A DNA stretch of 64,000 nucleotides, taken from assembly GCF_902506325.1 (NCBI RefSeq), contig NZ_LR732330.1, positions 744,001 through 808,000 of the forward strand, in the 5' to 3' direction. The stretch comes from Limnobacter sp. 130. GTDB taxonomy: Bacteria; Pseudomonadota; Gammaproteobacteria; Burkholderiales; Burkholderiaceae_B. The notes under the pieces were generated by a model. It worked only from the letters and a program-made list of their open reading frames with translations. It ran no database searches and was not told the DNA's origin. A program made the translations under genes and the position numbers. Below, in pieces: positions 1 to 8,248 of the stretch; within the stretch, counting starts at the first letter, position 1; each line of letters begins with the position of its first letter.

Positions 1-2
1 AA

Positions 3-791
3 TGGGGCGACCCCGACAACCCACATGTGCTGTTGTGTGTGCATGGACTCACCCGCAGCAGTGCTGATTTTGAAGCGCTGGCCCAGGAATTGGGCAAATC
101 CATACGCGTTGTAGCAGCCGACATGCCAGGCCGGGGAAAATCGGATTGCTTGGCCGATCCTGCCCTGTATGGCGTACCCACCTATGTTGGCGCCTGTGTG
201 GCACTGGTGGCCCGTTTAAATGCAGAGACACTGGACTGGTTGGGTACCTCCATGGGTGGGCTGATCGGCATGGGCTATGCAAGCCTGCCCAACAACCCCA
301 TTCGAAAGCTGATATTGAATGATGTTGGCCCAAGCCTGAATTTCAGCGCTTTGCAACGCATTGGCGATTACGTTGGGAAACCCGTTCAATTTCAAACACT
401 TCAAGAAGCACGCCTTTATATTCGAACAATTTCCCAGCCCTTTGGCCCACACTCTGAATCGCAATGGAATGAATTGTGCGATTCCGTGTTGGTCGAAAAA
501 AACGGACATTGGCAGCCCCACTACGACCCCGCAATCGGCCAGGCATTTCAAAACCTGTCAGAATCCACCACCTTGCTGCATGAAACTGCACTTTGGGCAG
601 CATTTGATGCGATCAAGGCCGACACCTTGGTGGTGCGCGGGGAACACTCCGACCTGCTGTCGAAACAAACAGTGTCGGAAATGAGTCAACGTGGCCCCAG
701 GCCACGCGTTATCGAGGTGCCGGGCGTTGGTCATGCCCCTACTTTCATGCAGAACGAGCAAATTAATATTGTTCGCGACTTTTTGTTTTAA
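3..791 (+). CDS. alpha/beta hydrolase, 5' end cut by the window
   Basis: The reading frame is open to the left edge, so the true start lies outside. The first usable start codon inside the window (GTG at 27) would begin in the middle of the oxyanion-hole strand and is not believed. Visible hydrolase marks, numbered from that GTG, are the HGLTR oxyanion motif at residues 5-9, the nucleophile elbow G-T-S-M-G-G with Ser75, an acid candidate Asp209 in GEHSDLL, and the catalytic His236 in VGHAP. This is the order and spacing of a serine alpha/beta-fold hydrolase of about 280 residues. The substrate cannot be told from sequence. relA follows 30 bases downstream on the same strand, possibly co-transcribed. 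Confidence 0.85.
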   Translation, partial: WGDPDNPHVLLCVHGLTRSSADFEALAQELGKSIRVVAADMPGRGKSDCLADPALYGVPTYVGACVALVARLNAETLDWLGTSMGGLIGMGYASLPNNPIRKLILNDVGPSLNFSALQRIGDYVGKPVQFQTLQEARLYIRTISQPFGPHSESQWNELCDSVLVEKNGHWQPHYDPAIGQAFQNLSESTTLLHETALWAAFDAIKADTLVVRGEHSDLLSKQTVSEMSQRGPRPRVIEVPGVGHAPTFMQNEQINIVRDFLF

Positions 792-821
792 ACTGGTCTT
801 AACGAATCCACCCAAGCACAC

Positions 822-3116
822 ATGGTTTCAGTTTCATCAACACTGGGCTCTGAAAAAAAAGGCAGCGCTTCTGCGCCTGCCCTGGTGTTGTTGAATAAAT
901 TTGACGCTGCCCGCGTTGAGGAAGCACTCAACTACGCCCGGGCTCATGCGGCCGATCATCTTCTGGACACCCAAGAATCTGCCATTCAACACATGCTGGC
1001 GGTGGCCGACCTGTTGGCTGAGCTGCGAGCTGACGCCAACACCCGAATTGCCGGTGCTTTGGGCCCCTTGGTGTTTTTCGACAAACACCTTGAAAGCCAA
1101 ATGGAGAAGAAATTTGGGGACGAGGTAGGCCGCATGCTGGCCAGCCTGCGCAAGCTTTTCAAAATGCGATCCATGGTGGGCCCCAGTGCCAGCCGCACCA
1201 CCATTGAAACCTTGCGCTGGGCCGATCAAATTGAAACCCTGCGCAAAATGTTGTTGGCCATGTCCACCGACATTCGCGTCATCATGATTCGTTTGTGCTC
1301 GCGTCTTCAAACCCTGCGGCACTTCACCAGTCACGACGACATCAAAAACGAAAAAGGTCCTTTGTGGGCCTATGCCGTGTCGCACGCGCAAGAAACCCTT
1401 GACCTGTATGCGCCCTTGGCCAACCGCTTGGGCCTGTGGCAACTGAAGTGGGAACTTGAGGACTTGTCATTCCGCATTTTGCAACCGAACACGTACAAAA
1501 ACGTGGCGAAAATGCTGGATGAAAAGCGCATTGAGCGCGAAGCTTTCATTGAATCTGCAATGACAAGTATCAAGGAAAACCTGCTGCTTGCCGGTATTCA
1601 TTGCGAAATCACGGGGCGCCCGAAACACATCTACAGCATTTGGAACAAAATGCGCGGCAAAGGCGTCAGCTTTGACAAGCTGTACGATGTGCGTGCCTGC
1701 CGGGTGATTTTAGACACAGTCGATGACTGTTACACAGCCTTGGGAATTGTTCACAACTTGTGGACCCCCATTTCCGAGGAGTTCGACGACTACATCAGCA
1801 AACCCAAGCCCAACGGTTACCAAAGCCTGCACACTGTGGTGCAGGACGAAACCGGTAAAACACTCGAGGTGCAAATTCGCACTGAGGCCATGCATCAGTT
1901 CGCTGAATATGGTGTGGCTGCGCATTGGCGCTACAAAGAATCGGGCAAAGACGGTTACACCGGCGAAAGTCGCGCTGAGGGTCAGTTTGAGGAACGCATT
2001 GCCTTGTTGCGCCAACTGCTGGCGTGGCAAAAAGATGTGACCGACACCATGGGCGAGGCCAGCGACTGGGCGCAGGAAATGAAAACCAGCGCCCTGAACG
2101 ATCGGGTGTACGTGTTCACTCCGCAAGCCAAAGTGGTGGAATTGCCCACTGGCAGCACACCACTCGATTTTGCCTACCATGTACACACCGAGCTGGGTCA
2201 CCGCTGCCGGGGTGCCAAGGTAAACGGGCAAATGGTGCAATTAAACACCCCGCTGGACAACGGCCAAACTGTGGAAATTGTGAGCGCGCGGGGCGACGCG
2301 GCCACCGGGCCTTCCCGCGACTGGCTAAACCCGACCCAAAAATATTTGATCAGCCACCGCGCACGCCAAAAGGTAAAGCAGTGGTTTGCGCAACAAGAAC
2401 GCAAGGAAACGCTTGAACGCGGCCGTGCTATTGCCGAGCGCGAACTTCAACGCATTGGGCAAACCGCACAAAACCTGGAGTTGTTGGCCCAGAAGCTGGG
2501 ATACGAGAAACCCGATGACTTGTATGTTGCGCTGGCCCGTGAAGAAATACGACCCCGCGCGATCGAAAATGCATTGCGGGCCGACCTGCAACCCTCGGGC
2601 CCCTTGTCCGACGAAGAACAGATTGAAATTCTCAACAAGCGCAAAGCCGGCTCATTGGGCAACTCAACGGGCAAAGAATCGGGCGTGTTGGTGGTGGGTG
2701 TCAGCACACTGATGACCAACCTGGCCCGGTGCTGTCGCCCTGCTCCACCCGATCCCATTATCGGTTTTGTAACCCGTGGCAAAGGTGTATCCATTCACCG
2801 CCTGGGCTGCTCCAACCTGGCCGAGGTCATGCGTCGCCAACCCGAGCGCCTGATTGAAACCACCTGGGGAGAATCCTCGGGCCTTCATTACCCGGTCGAC
2901 ATTGCAGTGACCGCGAATGACAGGCAAGGTTTGTTGCGCGATATCACTGAAGTGTTTTCAAAAGACAAAATCAACGTGATTGGCGTGCAAACTGAAACAC
3001 AACGCGGGGTTGCCAAAATGCAATTCACCGCTGAAGTCAACAGCGGTGAACAATTGCGAGGCGCACTGACACACCTGCTCGAAGTCAACGGGGTGTTTGA
3101 AGTGCGGCGACGCTAA
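822..3116 (+). CDS. relA: RelA, GTP pyrophosphokinase ((p)ppGpp synthetase I)
   Basis: A 764-residue long-form RelA/SpoT homologue that makes (p)ppGpp on starved ribosomes. Domain order is a pseudo-hydrolase region (about 40-190), synthetase (about 255-370, with the GRPKHIYSIWNKM and KPNGYQSLHT motifs), TGS (about 425-485), a CC-containing zinc-finger-like segment (CCRPAPPDPIIGF) and a C-terminal ACT domain. The HD metal-binding pair of the hydrolase domain is replaced (FFDKHLES where SpoT has HDVMEDS), so this copy should only synthesise. The second paralogue at 36882-39122 keeps HD and is the SpoT. The gene ends 4 bases before the convergent ppk1 stop, with no terminator visible between them. 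Confidence 0.95.
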   Translation: MVSVSSTLGSEKKGSASAPALVLLNKFDAARVEEALNYARAHAADHLLDTQESAIQHMLAVADLLAELRADANTRIAGALGPLVFFDKHLESQMEKKFGDEVGRMLASLRKLFKMRSMVGPSASRTTIETLRWADQIETLRKMLLAMSTDIRVIMIRLCSRLQTLRHFTSHDDIKNEKGPLWAYAVSHAQETLDLYAPLANRLGLWQLKWELEDLSFRILQPNTYKNVAKMLDEKRIEREAFIESAMTSIKENLLLAGIHCEITGRPKHIYSIWNKMRGKGVSFDKLYDVRACRVILDTVDDCYTALGIVHNLWTPISEEFDDYISKPKPNGYQSLHTVVQDETGKTLEVQIRTEAMHQFAEYGVAAHWRYKESGKDGYTGESRAEGQFEERIALLRQLLAWQKDVTDTMGEASDWAQEMKTSALNDRVYVFTPQAKVVELPTGSTPLDFAYHVHTELGHRCRGAKVNGQMVQLNTPLDNGQTVEIVSARGDAATGPSRDWLNPTQKYLISHRARQKVKQWFAQQERKETLERGRAIAERELQRIGQTAQNLELLAQKLGYEKPDDLYVALAREEIRPRAIENALRADLQPSGPLSDEEQIEILNKRKAGSLGNSTGKESGVLVVGVSTLMTNLARCCRPAPPDPIIGFVTRGKGVSIHRLGCSNLAEVMRRQPERLIETTWGESSGLHYPVDIAVTANDRQGLLRDITEVFSKDKINVIGVQTETQRGVAKMQFTAEVNSGEQLRGALTHLLEVNGVFEVRRR

Positions 3117-3120
3117 TAAT

Positions 3121-5274
3121 TCAATTTGATTCCGGTGGGCTGACAGGCTCCCTGTGTTCCACAAAACTGGCCGCCAATGTTGTTAACAAATAATTCTGCG
3201 AGTTCATGCGGCGCGCTCCCGTGGGCTTCTTGCGGGTGTAATTCCCCTGAGAATCCATGGTCCACGCCAGAATGTTGTCAGCCAGCAAAGCTTTCAATCC
3301 TTCGTCAATCACGCGCTTTTTCAGTTTCTTGTCGGTAACCGGTACGGCCAGCTCCACACGTCTGAAGAAATTTCTGTCCATCCAGTCTGCACTGGAAATA
3401 AAGACTTCTTCATCGCCATCATTGCTGAAGTAAAACACTCGGCTGTGTTCCAGCAAACGACCCACCACAGAGCGAACGGTGATGTTCTCGCTTAGGTTCG
3501 GAACTCCGGGACGCAGTGCACACACCCCCCGAACGATCAAATCAATTTTTACACCGGCTTGCGAGGCCGCATACAACTCATTGATCAAATTCGGCTCGAG
3601 CAAGGCATTCATGCGCGCCATAATTCGACATTTTTTACCGGCTTTGGCCAGCTCAGCCTCTTTTCGTACTGCAATCACCACATTGCTGTGCAAATTAAAG
3701 GGCGAATTCCATATTTTGTTTAACTTGCGGGCACGGCCCAAACCAGTCAAATGGTTAAACACCTCGTGCACATCGTGCCCCAACGATTCATCGCAGGAAA
3801 ACAAACCAAAATCGGTGTACAAACGCGCAGTTTTTGGGTGGTAGTTACCGGTACCCAAATGCACATAGCGGCGCAATATCACCTTGCCGGTCTCGGTTTT
3901 TTCACGGCGAACCACCATCACCATTTTGGCGTGGGTTTTCTGCCCCACCACCCCGTACACCACATGAGCACCCACGCGCTCAAGCTTGGATGCCCAGTTA
4001 ATATTGGCTTCTTCATCAAAACGGGCCATCAACTCCAGCACCACCGTCACTTCCTTGCCACTGCGGGCTGCAGCCAACAAGCTGTCCATCAACACCGATT
4101 CAGTGCCCGTGCGGTATATGGTCTGCTTGATAGCCACCACATCGGGGTCGGTCGCAGCCTTCTTGATGAATTCCAGCACAGGGCTAAAACTTTGATAAGG
4201 GTGATGAAGCAATACATCGCCCTTTTGAATCGCCTTAAAGATATCAGGCTGCTTCACCAGTGCTTCAGGTCGCCCTGGCGCGAAAGGCGCAAACTTTAAA
4301 TCAGGGCGATCCACCCAGTCTGGCAACTGCATCAAGCGCACCAAATTCACGGGGCCGTTCACGCGATACAGGGCCTGTTCCGATAGCCCGAACTCCTTCA
4401 ACAGACGTGAAGTCATGTCGGCTGACGTTTGATCGCTTACCTCAAGACGCACAGCATCGCCAAAATGTCGCTGCGACAACTCGCCCTGCAAAGCCACACG
4501 CAGATTGGTGATTTCTTCTTCATCCACATAAAGGTCACTGTTGCGGGTTACGCGAAACTGGTACACACCGTGCACTTCCATGCCCGGGAAAAGTTCGGGA
4601 ATAAAGGCCTGCAAAATCGAGGTCAACATCACAAAACCATGTTCGTAACCCGACAAATTGGACGGCATGCGAACAAGGCGTGGCAAAGCGCGTGGGGCCT
4701 GCACAATGGCCACATTCGATGCTCGACCAAACGCATCATGGCCAGTCAATTCAACAGCAAAATTCAAGGATTTGTTCAGCACACGTGGAAACGGGTGTGC
4801 GGGGTCGAGTCCAATCGGCGTTAAAACAGGCAACACCTCGTGCCGGAAGTATTGGCGAGCCCAGTGTGCCTGCTCCTCATTCCAGGTCGCCAGTGTCATC
4901 AAGGCAATGCTTTCCTCCCGAAGGGCGGGCAACACCGATTCATTGAGCAAACGGTACTGCTGCCCAACAATTTCTTGCGAGGCCACAGAAACCCGGTGCA
5001 ATGTTTCCAGTGCGCTCAAGCCGTCTTTGTCGGTGAATTCCGGATTTTGCCGGATTTGTTCTTGCAACCCCGACACCCGGATCTCGAAGAACTCGTCCAT
5101 GTTGCTGGACACGATGCACAGGTATTTCAAACGCTCCAGCAAAGGCACGCTCTCGTCTTCGGCCATGGCCAAAACCCGACGATTGAAGGCCAATACACCC
5201 AACTCGCGGTTCAAATACAATTCTTTATTGGGTGCTACGTCCGTGACGGTTGCTACTTTCAAGCAATACTCCAA
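3121..5274 (-). CDS. ppk: polyphosphate kinase 1
   Basis: A 717-residue Ppk1, which reversibly polymerises the terminal phosphate of ATP into inorganic polyphosphate. The N-terminal domain begins with the family block ELYLNRELGVLAFNRRVL, and the catalytic phospholipase-D-like domains contain the KTHAKM segment carrying the conserved phospho-accepting His, followed by the YVHLGTGNYHPKTA block. Length matches the usual 690-740 residues. It is divergent from ppx across a 132-base gap (5275-5406), the classic pairing of polyphosphate synthesis and breakdown enzymes. The annotated ATG gives a short N-terminal leader before the conserved block, normal for the family. Confidence 0.96.
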   Translation of the reverse strand: MEYCLKVATVTDVAPNKELYLNRELGVLAFNRRVLAMAEDESVPLLERLKYLCIVSSNMDEFFEIRVSGLQEQIRQNPEFTDKDGLSALETLHRVSVASQEIVGQQYRLLNESVLPALREESIALMTLATWNEEQAHWARQYFRHEVLPVLTPIGLDPAHPFPRVLNKSLNFAVELTGHDAFGRASNVAIVQAPRALPRLVRMPSNLSGYEHGFVMLTSILQAFIPELFPGMEVHGVYQFRVTRNSDLYVDEEEITNLRVALQGELSQRHFGDAVRLEVSDQTSADMTSRLLKEFGLSEQALYRVNGPVNLVRLMQLPDWVDRPDLKFAPFAPGRPEALVKQPDIFKAIQKGDVLLHHPYQSFSPVLEFIKKAATDPDVVAIKQTIYRTGTESVLMDSLLAAARSGKEVTVVLELMARFDEEANINWASKLERVGAHVVYGVVGQKTHAKMVMVVRREKTETGKVILRRYVHLGTGNYHPKTARLYTDFGLFSCDESLGHDVHEVFNHLTGLGRARKLNKIWNSPFNLHSNVVIAVRKEAELAKAGKKCRIMARMNALLEPNLINELYAASQAGVKIDLIVRGVCALRPGVPNLSENITVRSVVGRLLEHSRVFYFSNDGDEEVFISSADWMDRNFFRRVELAVPVTDKKLKKRVIDEGLKALLADNILAWTMDSQGNYTRKKPTGARRMNSQNYLLTTLAASFVEHREPVSPPESN

Positions 5275-5406
5275 GTGTCGATGCGTTACCCTTGATGGTA
5301 TTTCAAAAATGTGACAAACATTTGAAAGTGGTCAAATGGCCACAAACAAAACCAGGGTGCTTCATTTGTGGCATCCTAGCGCCTGACCCGAATCACAGAC
5401 CACACA

Positions 5407-6906
5407 ATGTCCAAGCCACGCCAGTTGATTGCCGCCGTTGACATGGGTTCCAGCAGCTTTCGAATGATTGTTGCCCGAGTGGAAGAGCTCAACGGGCAAT
5501 CCCAAATTTACATCATTGATACCCTTCGAGAACCCGTTCGTTTGGGTGCAGGCCTGAACGCTCAGAAGTGCCTGGACGAAGACTCCCAAGAGCGCGCTCT
5601 TGGCGCGTTGAGCCGTTTTGGCGAACGTTTGCGCTCGTTCAAGCCGGGCGAGGTACGTGCCGTCGCCACGAACGCAGTGCGGGTGGCGCGCAATGCTGCC
5701 GAATTTATTGCCAAGGCTGAAGCCGCGCTGGGATTCCCGATCGATGTAATTTCGGGTGTTGAGGAGGCTCGCCTGGTGTACTGCGGTGTTGCCCACCAAT
5801 TGCCGATTGGACAAGGCAAGCGCCTGGTGGTCGACATTGGTGGGGGCTCCACTGAATTCATTATTGGCGAAGACTACGAGCCCGAAGCCATGGAAAGTTT
5901 GTACATTGGTTGCGTGAGCACCGCCCAGCAATACTTTACCGATGGCAGCATCAGCCCCCGCGCCATGAAAAACGCCATCATGGCGGCACGCAAAGAAGTT
6001 GCGGTACTGCGCCGCCAGATGCTGGACATGGGTTGGACTCACGCCATTGGATCTTCAGGCACAGCAAGGGCTTTGGCTGAAATATGCATTTCAAACGGGT
6101 TTACCCAACATGGCATGTCTGCTGAAGGCCTGAGGCTGATTCGAGAACATGTCACGGCAGCCGGGCACCTGGACAACATTACCCTTGAGGGGCTGAAGCT
6201 TGATCGCTTGCCCATGATGCCTGGCGGCCTTGCAGTGATGAGTGCCGTGTTTGAAGAGCTTGAAATTGAACAAATGGATGTGACCGATGGTGCGTTACGC
6301 CAAGGTTTGCTCTATGACATGCTGGGCCGCCAGCACAACGAAGACATGCGCGAAATTACAGTTGCGCAGTTTTTACACCGCTACAAAATTGACAGCAAAC
6401 ATGCGGGCAAGGTCAAAGTACTGGCCGAACTGTTGTTCAAGCAACTCATGAAACAACTGCCCGAATTAAAAGAGCAGCTACCGATGCTGCATTGGGCTGC
6501 CATGTTGCACGAGATTGGTTTGTCGATTGGTCACAATGGTCACCACAAGCATGCTGCCTACATTCTCAGTAACGCAGACATGCCCGGGTTTTCAAAACGC
6601 GAACAACAATTGTTGTCGACTTGGGTGCTGGCTCACAACGGAAAACTGGGCAAGGTCAGCGACATCGCCAACACCGCCATTCACTGGGCAGCGCCCATGT
6701 GCTTGCGCCTTGCAGCCCTGTTTTTGCGCCGCAGGGAGGTAGAGGCCTTGCCCGAACTCAAGGTGAAGCTGCTTGAACAAGGCATTCAAATAAGTGTGCC
6801 TAAAAACTGGCTGATCACCCACCCCTTGACCCAATACAGCCTTGAAACAGAGGTTGAACAGTGGCAACGAATCGGGCTTGAACTGGAGTTGCTGACCCGG
6901 CGCTGA
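5407..6906 (+). CDS. ppx: exopolyphosphatase (Ppx/GppA family)
   Basis: A 499-residue Ppx/GppA phosphatase, an actin-like ATPase-fold enzyme that removes terminal phosphates from polyphosphate and may also act on pppGpp. The N-terminal phosphate-1 motif is AAVDMGSSSFRM (residues 9-20), the catalytic Glu is in SGVEEARL (Glu119/120), and the phosphate-2 loop is DIGGGSTE (143-150). The C-terminal third contains an HD-like helical domain (LHWAAMLHEIG, then HNGHHKHAAYIL), which is the long two-part architecture found in Ppx. Start ATG directly precedes the conserved core. It is divergent from ppk1 and convergent with the OlsB-like gene, whose stop lies 21 bases beyond. Confidence 0.94.
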   Translation: MSKPRQLIAAVDMGSSSFRMIVARVEELNGQSQIYIIDTLREPVRLGAGLNAQKCLDEDSQERALGALSRFGERLRSFKPGEVRAVATNAVRVARNAAEFIAKAEAALGFPIDVISGVEEARLVYCGVAHQLPIGQGKRLVVDIGGGSTEFIIGEDYEPEAMESLYIGCVSTAQQYFTDGSISPRAMKNAIMAARKEVAVLRRQMLDMGWTHAIGSSGTARALAEICISNGFTQHGMSAEGLRLIREHVTAAGHLDNITLEGLKLDRLPMMPGGLAVMSAVFEELEIEQMDVTDGALRQGLLYDMLGRQHNEDMREITVAQFLHRYKIDSKHAGKVKVLAELLFKQLMKQLPELKEQLPMLHWAAMLHEIGLSIGHNGHHKHAAYILSNADMPGFSKREQQLLSTWVLAHNGKLGKVSDIANTAIHWAAPMCLRLAALFLRRREVEALPELKVKLLEQGIQISVPKNWLITHPLTQYSLETEVEQWQRIGLELELLTRR

Positions 6907-6927
6907 ACCGGGCTTATTCAAACCCGA

Positions 6928-7728
6928 TCAGATAAAACCGAAGTGCCTTGCGTAACGTGGGCTCATCTTGTCGATTGACAACAGCATCATGAAGTCTGCG
7001 GTGTTGAAATCGGGATCCCATGCGGGCTCGCCACACACCACCGCGCCAAGGCGCAAATAACCTTTTACCAAGGGTGGCGGCTCAATTTCCACGTCGCAAC
7101 GCAAGCGCTCAACCGGTAAACGGTTCTTAGGAAATACCTGGCAGCTGGCTTCGGCCAGGTGCGGCTCAAGCTGTTTGAACAGGCTGGCAGCCTGGTGGCC
7201 TCCATCGCGCAGGCTGACGCTTGCGCAACCAATCAGGTGCTTGTAGCCACCCAGCTTCATGTATTGCGCAATACCACTCCACAGCAGCATGATGGCCGCG
7301 CCATTGCGGTAATCCGGGTGTACGCAAGACCTGCCTACCTCAACGGTGGTTTTGCGCAACCTTTCAATGCGGTTCATGAAGAACTCGGTTTCTGAATACC
7401 AGCATTTCAGGCGTGCCGCATTCTCTGGCGCGAGAATGCGGTAAGTACCCACCACTTCGCCAGTTTGGCTGTTTCTTACAAGAAGGTGATCACAGTAGGC
7501 ATCAAACACATCATGATCAATCCCGTTACTACCCAGATCTGCACCATATTCTTCGGAGAAAATATTAAAACGTAGTTTTTGGGCCTCAAGCACCTCAGCG
7601 GCTGTTCTGGCCAGACAAACCTCCAGCGAAGGGGCCTGTGCGCGCGCAGGAGTACTCAGGTACAAGGCATTTCTCAAGGCATCTTGCTTGGTGACATCGT
7701 GCTTGATCGCTTCCATCCAAGGGTCCAT
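6928..7728 (-). CDS. OlsB-like GNAT-fold N-acyltransferase
   Basis: A 266-residue member of the acetyltransferase group that includes L-ornithine N-alpha-acyltransferase (OlsB), the first enzyme of ornithine-lipid synthesis, and haemolysin-like proteins. Seen in the sequence are FNIFSEEYGADLG (about 58-70), the acyl-binding VVGTYRIL strand, VEVGRSCVHPDYR, and a well-preserved C-terminal block, GYLRLGAVVCGEPAWDPDFN followed by TADFMMLLSIDKM and PRYARHFGF. That block is what makes OlsB more likely than a generic GNAT enzyme. No OlsA-type acyltransferase lies beside it, so the substrate assignment is by family only. No strong promoter was picked out in the 254 bases shared with the cold-shock gene on this strand. 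Confidence 0.75.
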   Translation of the reverse strand: MDPWMEAIKHDVTKQDALRNALYLSTPARAQAPSLEVCLARTAAEVLEAQKLRFNIFSEEYGADLGSNGIDHDVFDAYCDHLLVRNSQTGEVVGTYRILAPENAARLKCWYSETEFFMNRIERLRKTTVEVGRSCVHPDYRNGAAIMLLWSGIAQYMKLGGYKHLIGCASVSLRDGGHQAASLFKQLEPHLAEASCQVFPKNRLPVERLRCDVEIEPPPLVKGYLRLGAVVCGEPAWDPDFNTADFMMLLSIDKMSPRYARHFGFI

Positions 7729-7819
7729 TTGTCATTTCGATGACACGAAATGTACGGATTGCATGTGACAGTGCGATAAAAGAAATGTGAAGAAAAGGTG
7801 ACTGAACTGAAAATGTTGC

Positions 7820-7847
7820 TTGACAAGCTTCAGGAAAAGCCTAAACT
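7820..7847 (+). promoter_or_regulatory. sigma-70-type promoter for the cold-shock gene
   Basis: TTGACA at 7820-7825 is a perfect -35 hexamer. TAAACT at 7842-7847 after a 16-base spacer is a 4/6 match to the -10 hexamer. Transcription from here would give a leader of about 130 nt before the cold-shock start codon, comparable to the long leaders of cspA-type mRNAs. The promoter is inferred from sequence alone. Confidence 0.5.
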
Positions 7848-7982
7848 GGCTTCAGCAAAAAAAATTTGGCGCTACTTCAGGTCAGTTCAATTCAGGCAAA
7901 CCGCTTAAGCAATAGTTCTGTTTCTCGAATTTCACCCAGTTTTTTAGCTATTTTGTTCAATTCAGAAATCCAGGATATTGCT

Positions 7983-8192
7983 ATGTCTGATACCGTAACC
8001 GGTCAAGTTAAATTTTTCAACGAATCCAAAGGCTTTGGCTTCATTTCCCGTGAAAACGGTCCTGACGTGTTCGTACACTTCAGCGCCATTCAGGGCAACG
8101 GCTTCAAAACCTTGGCTGAAGGCCAGAAAGTGTCTTTCACTGTGACTCAAGGTCAGAAAGGCCCACAAGCTGAAAACGTAACAGCGCTGTAA
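7983..8192 (+). CDS. CspA-family cold-shock protein
   Basis: A 69-residue single cold-shock domain that binds single-stranded RNA or DNA and melts RNA structure. It carries RNP1 (KGFGFI, residues 16-21) and RNP2 (VFVHF, 29-33), and the overall length is typical of CspA/CspE. The frame stays open upstream, but the start at 7983 gives the canonical [12 protein letters not shown] opening and has AGGA at a proper distance. It is a single-gene unit with its own promoter (7820-7847), a long leader and a strong terminator (8208-8237). Which cold-shock paralogue this is, and whether it is cold-induced or constitutive, cannot be decided here. Confidence 0.95.
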   Translation: MSDTVTGQVKFFNESKGFGFISRENGPDVFVHFSAIQGNGFKTLAEGQKVSFTVTQGQKGPQAENVTAL

Positions 8193-8207
8193 TTCTCGCG
8201 TCTACGT

Positions 8208-8237
8208 GAAAAAGCCGCCCTTGGGCGGCTTTTTTTA
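8208..8237 (+). terminator. intrinsic terminator of the cold-shock gene
   Basis: An A-run leads into GCCGCC, a CTTG tetraloop, GGCGGC, and then seven T residues. It sits 15 bases after the cold-shock stop codon. Because the A-tract also precedes the stem, it could work in both directions and terminate the convergent orphan gene that ends at 8249. Confidence 0.9.
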
Positions 8238-8248
8238 TGCCTGTCGTG

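Noticed and set aside
5300-5345. possible Pho box between divergent ppk and ppx
   Set aside because: Only one loose TGTCAC-like half site is visible; the second 7-base repeat at the right spacing is missing.
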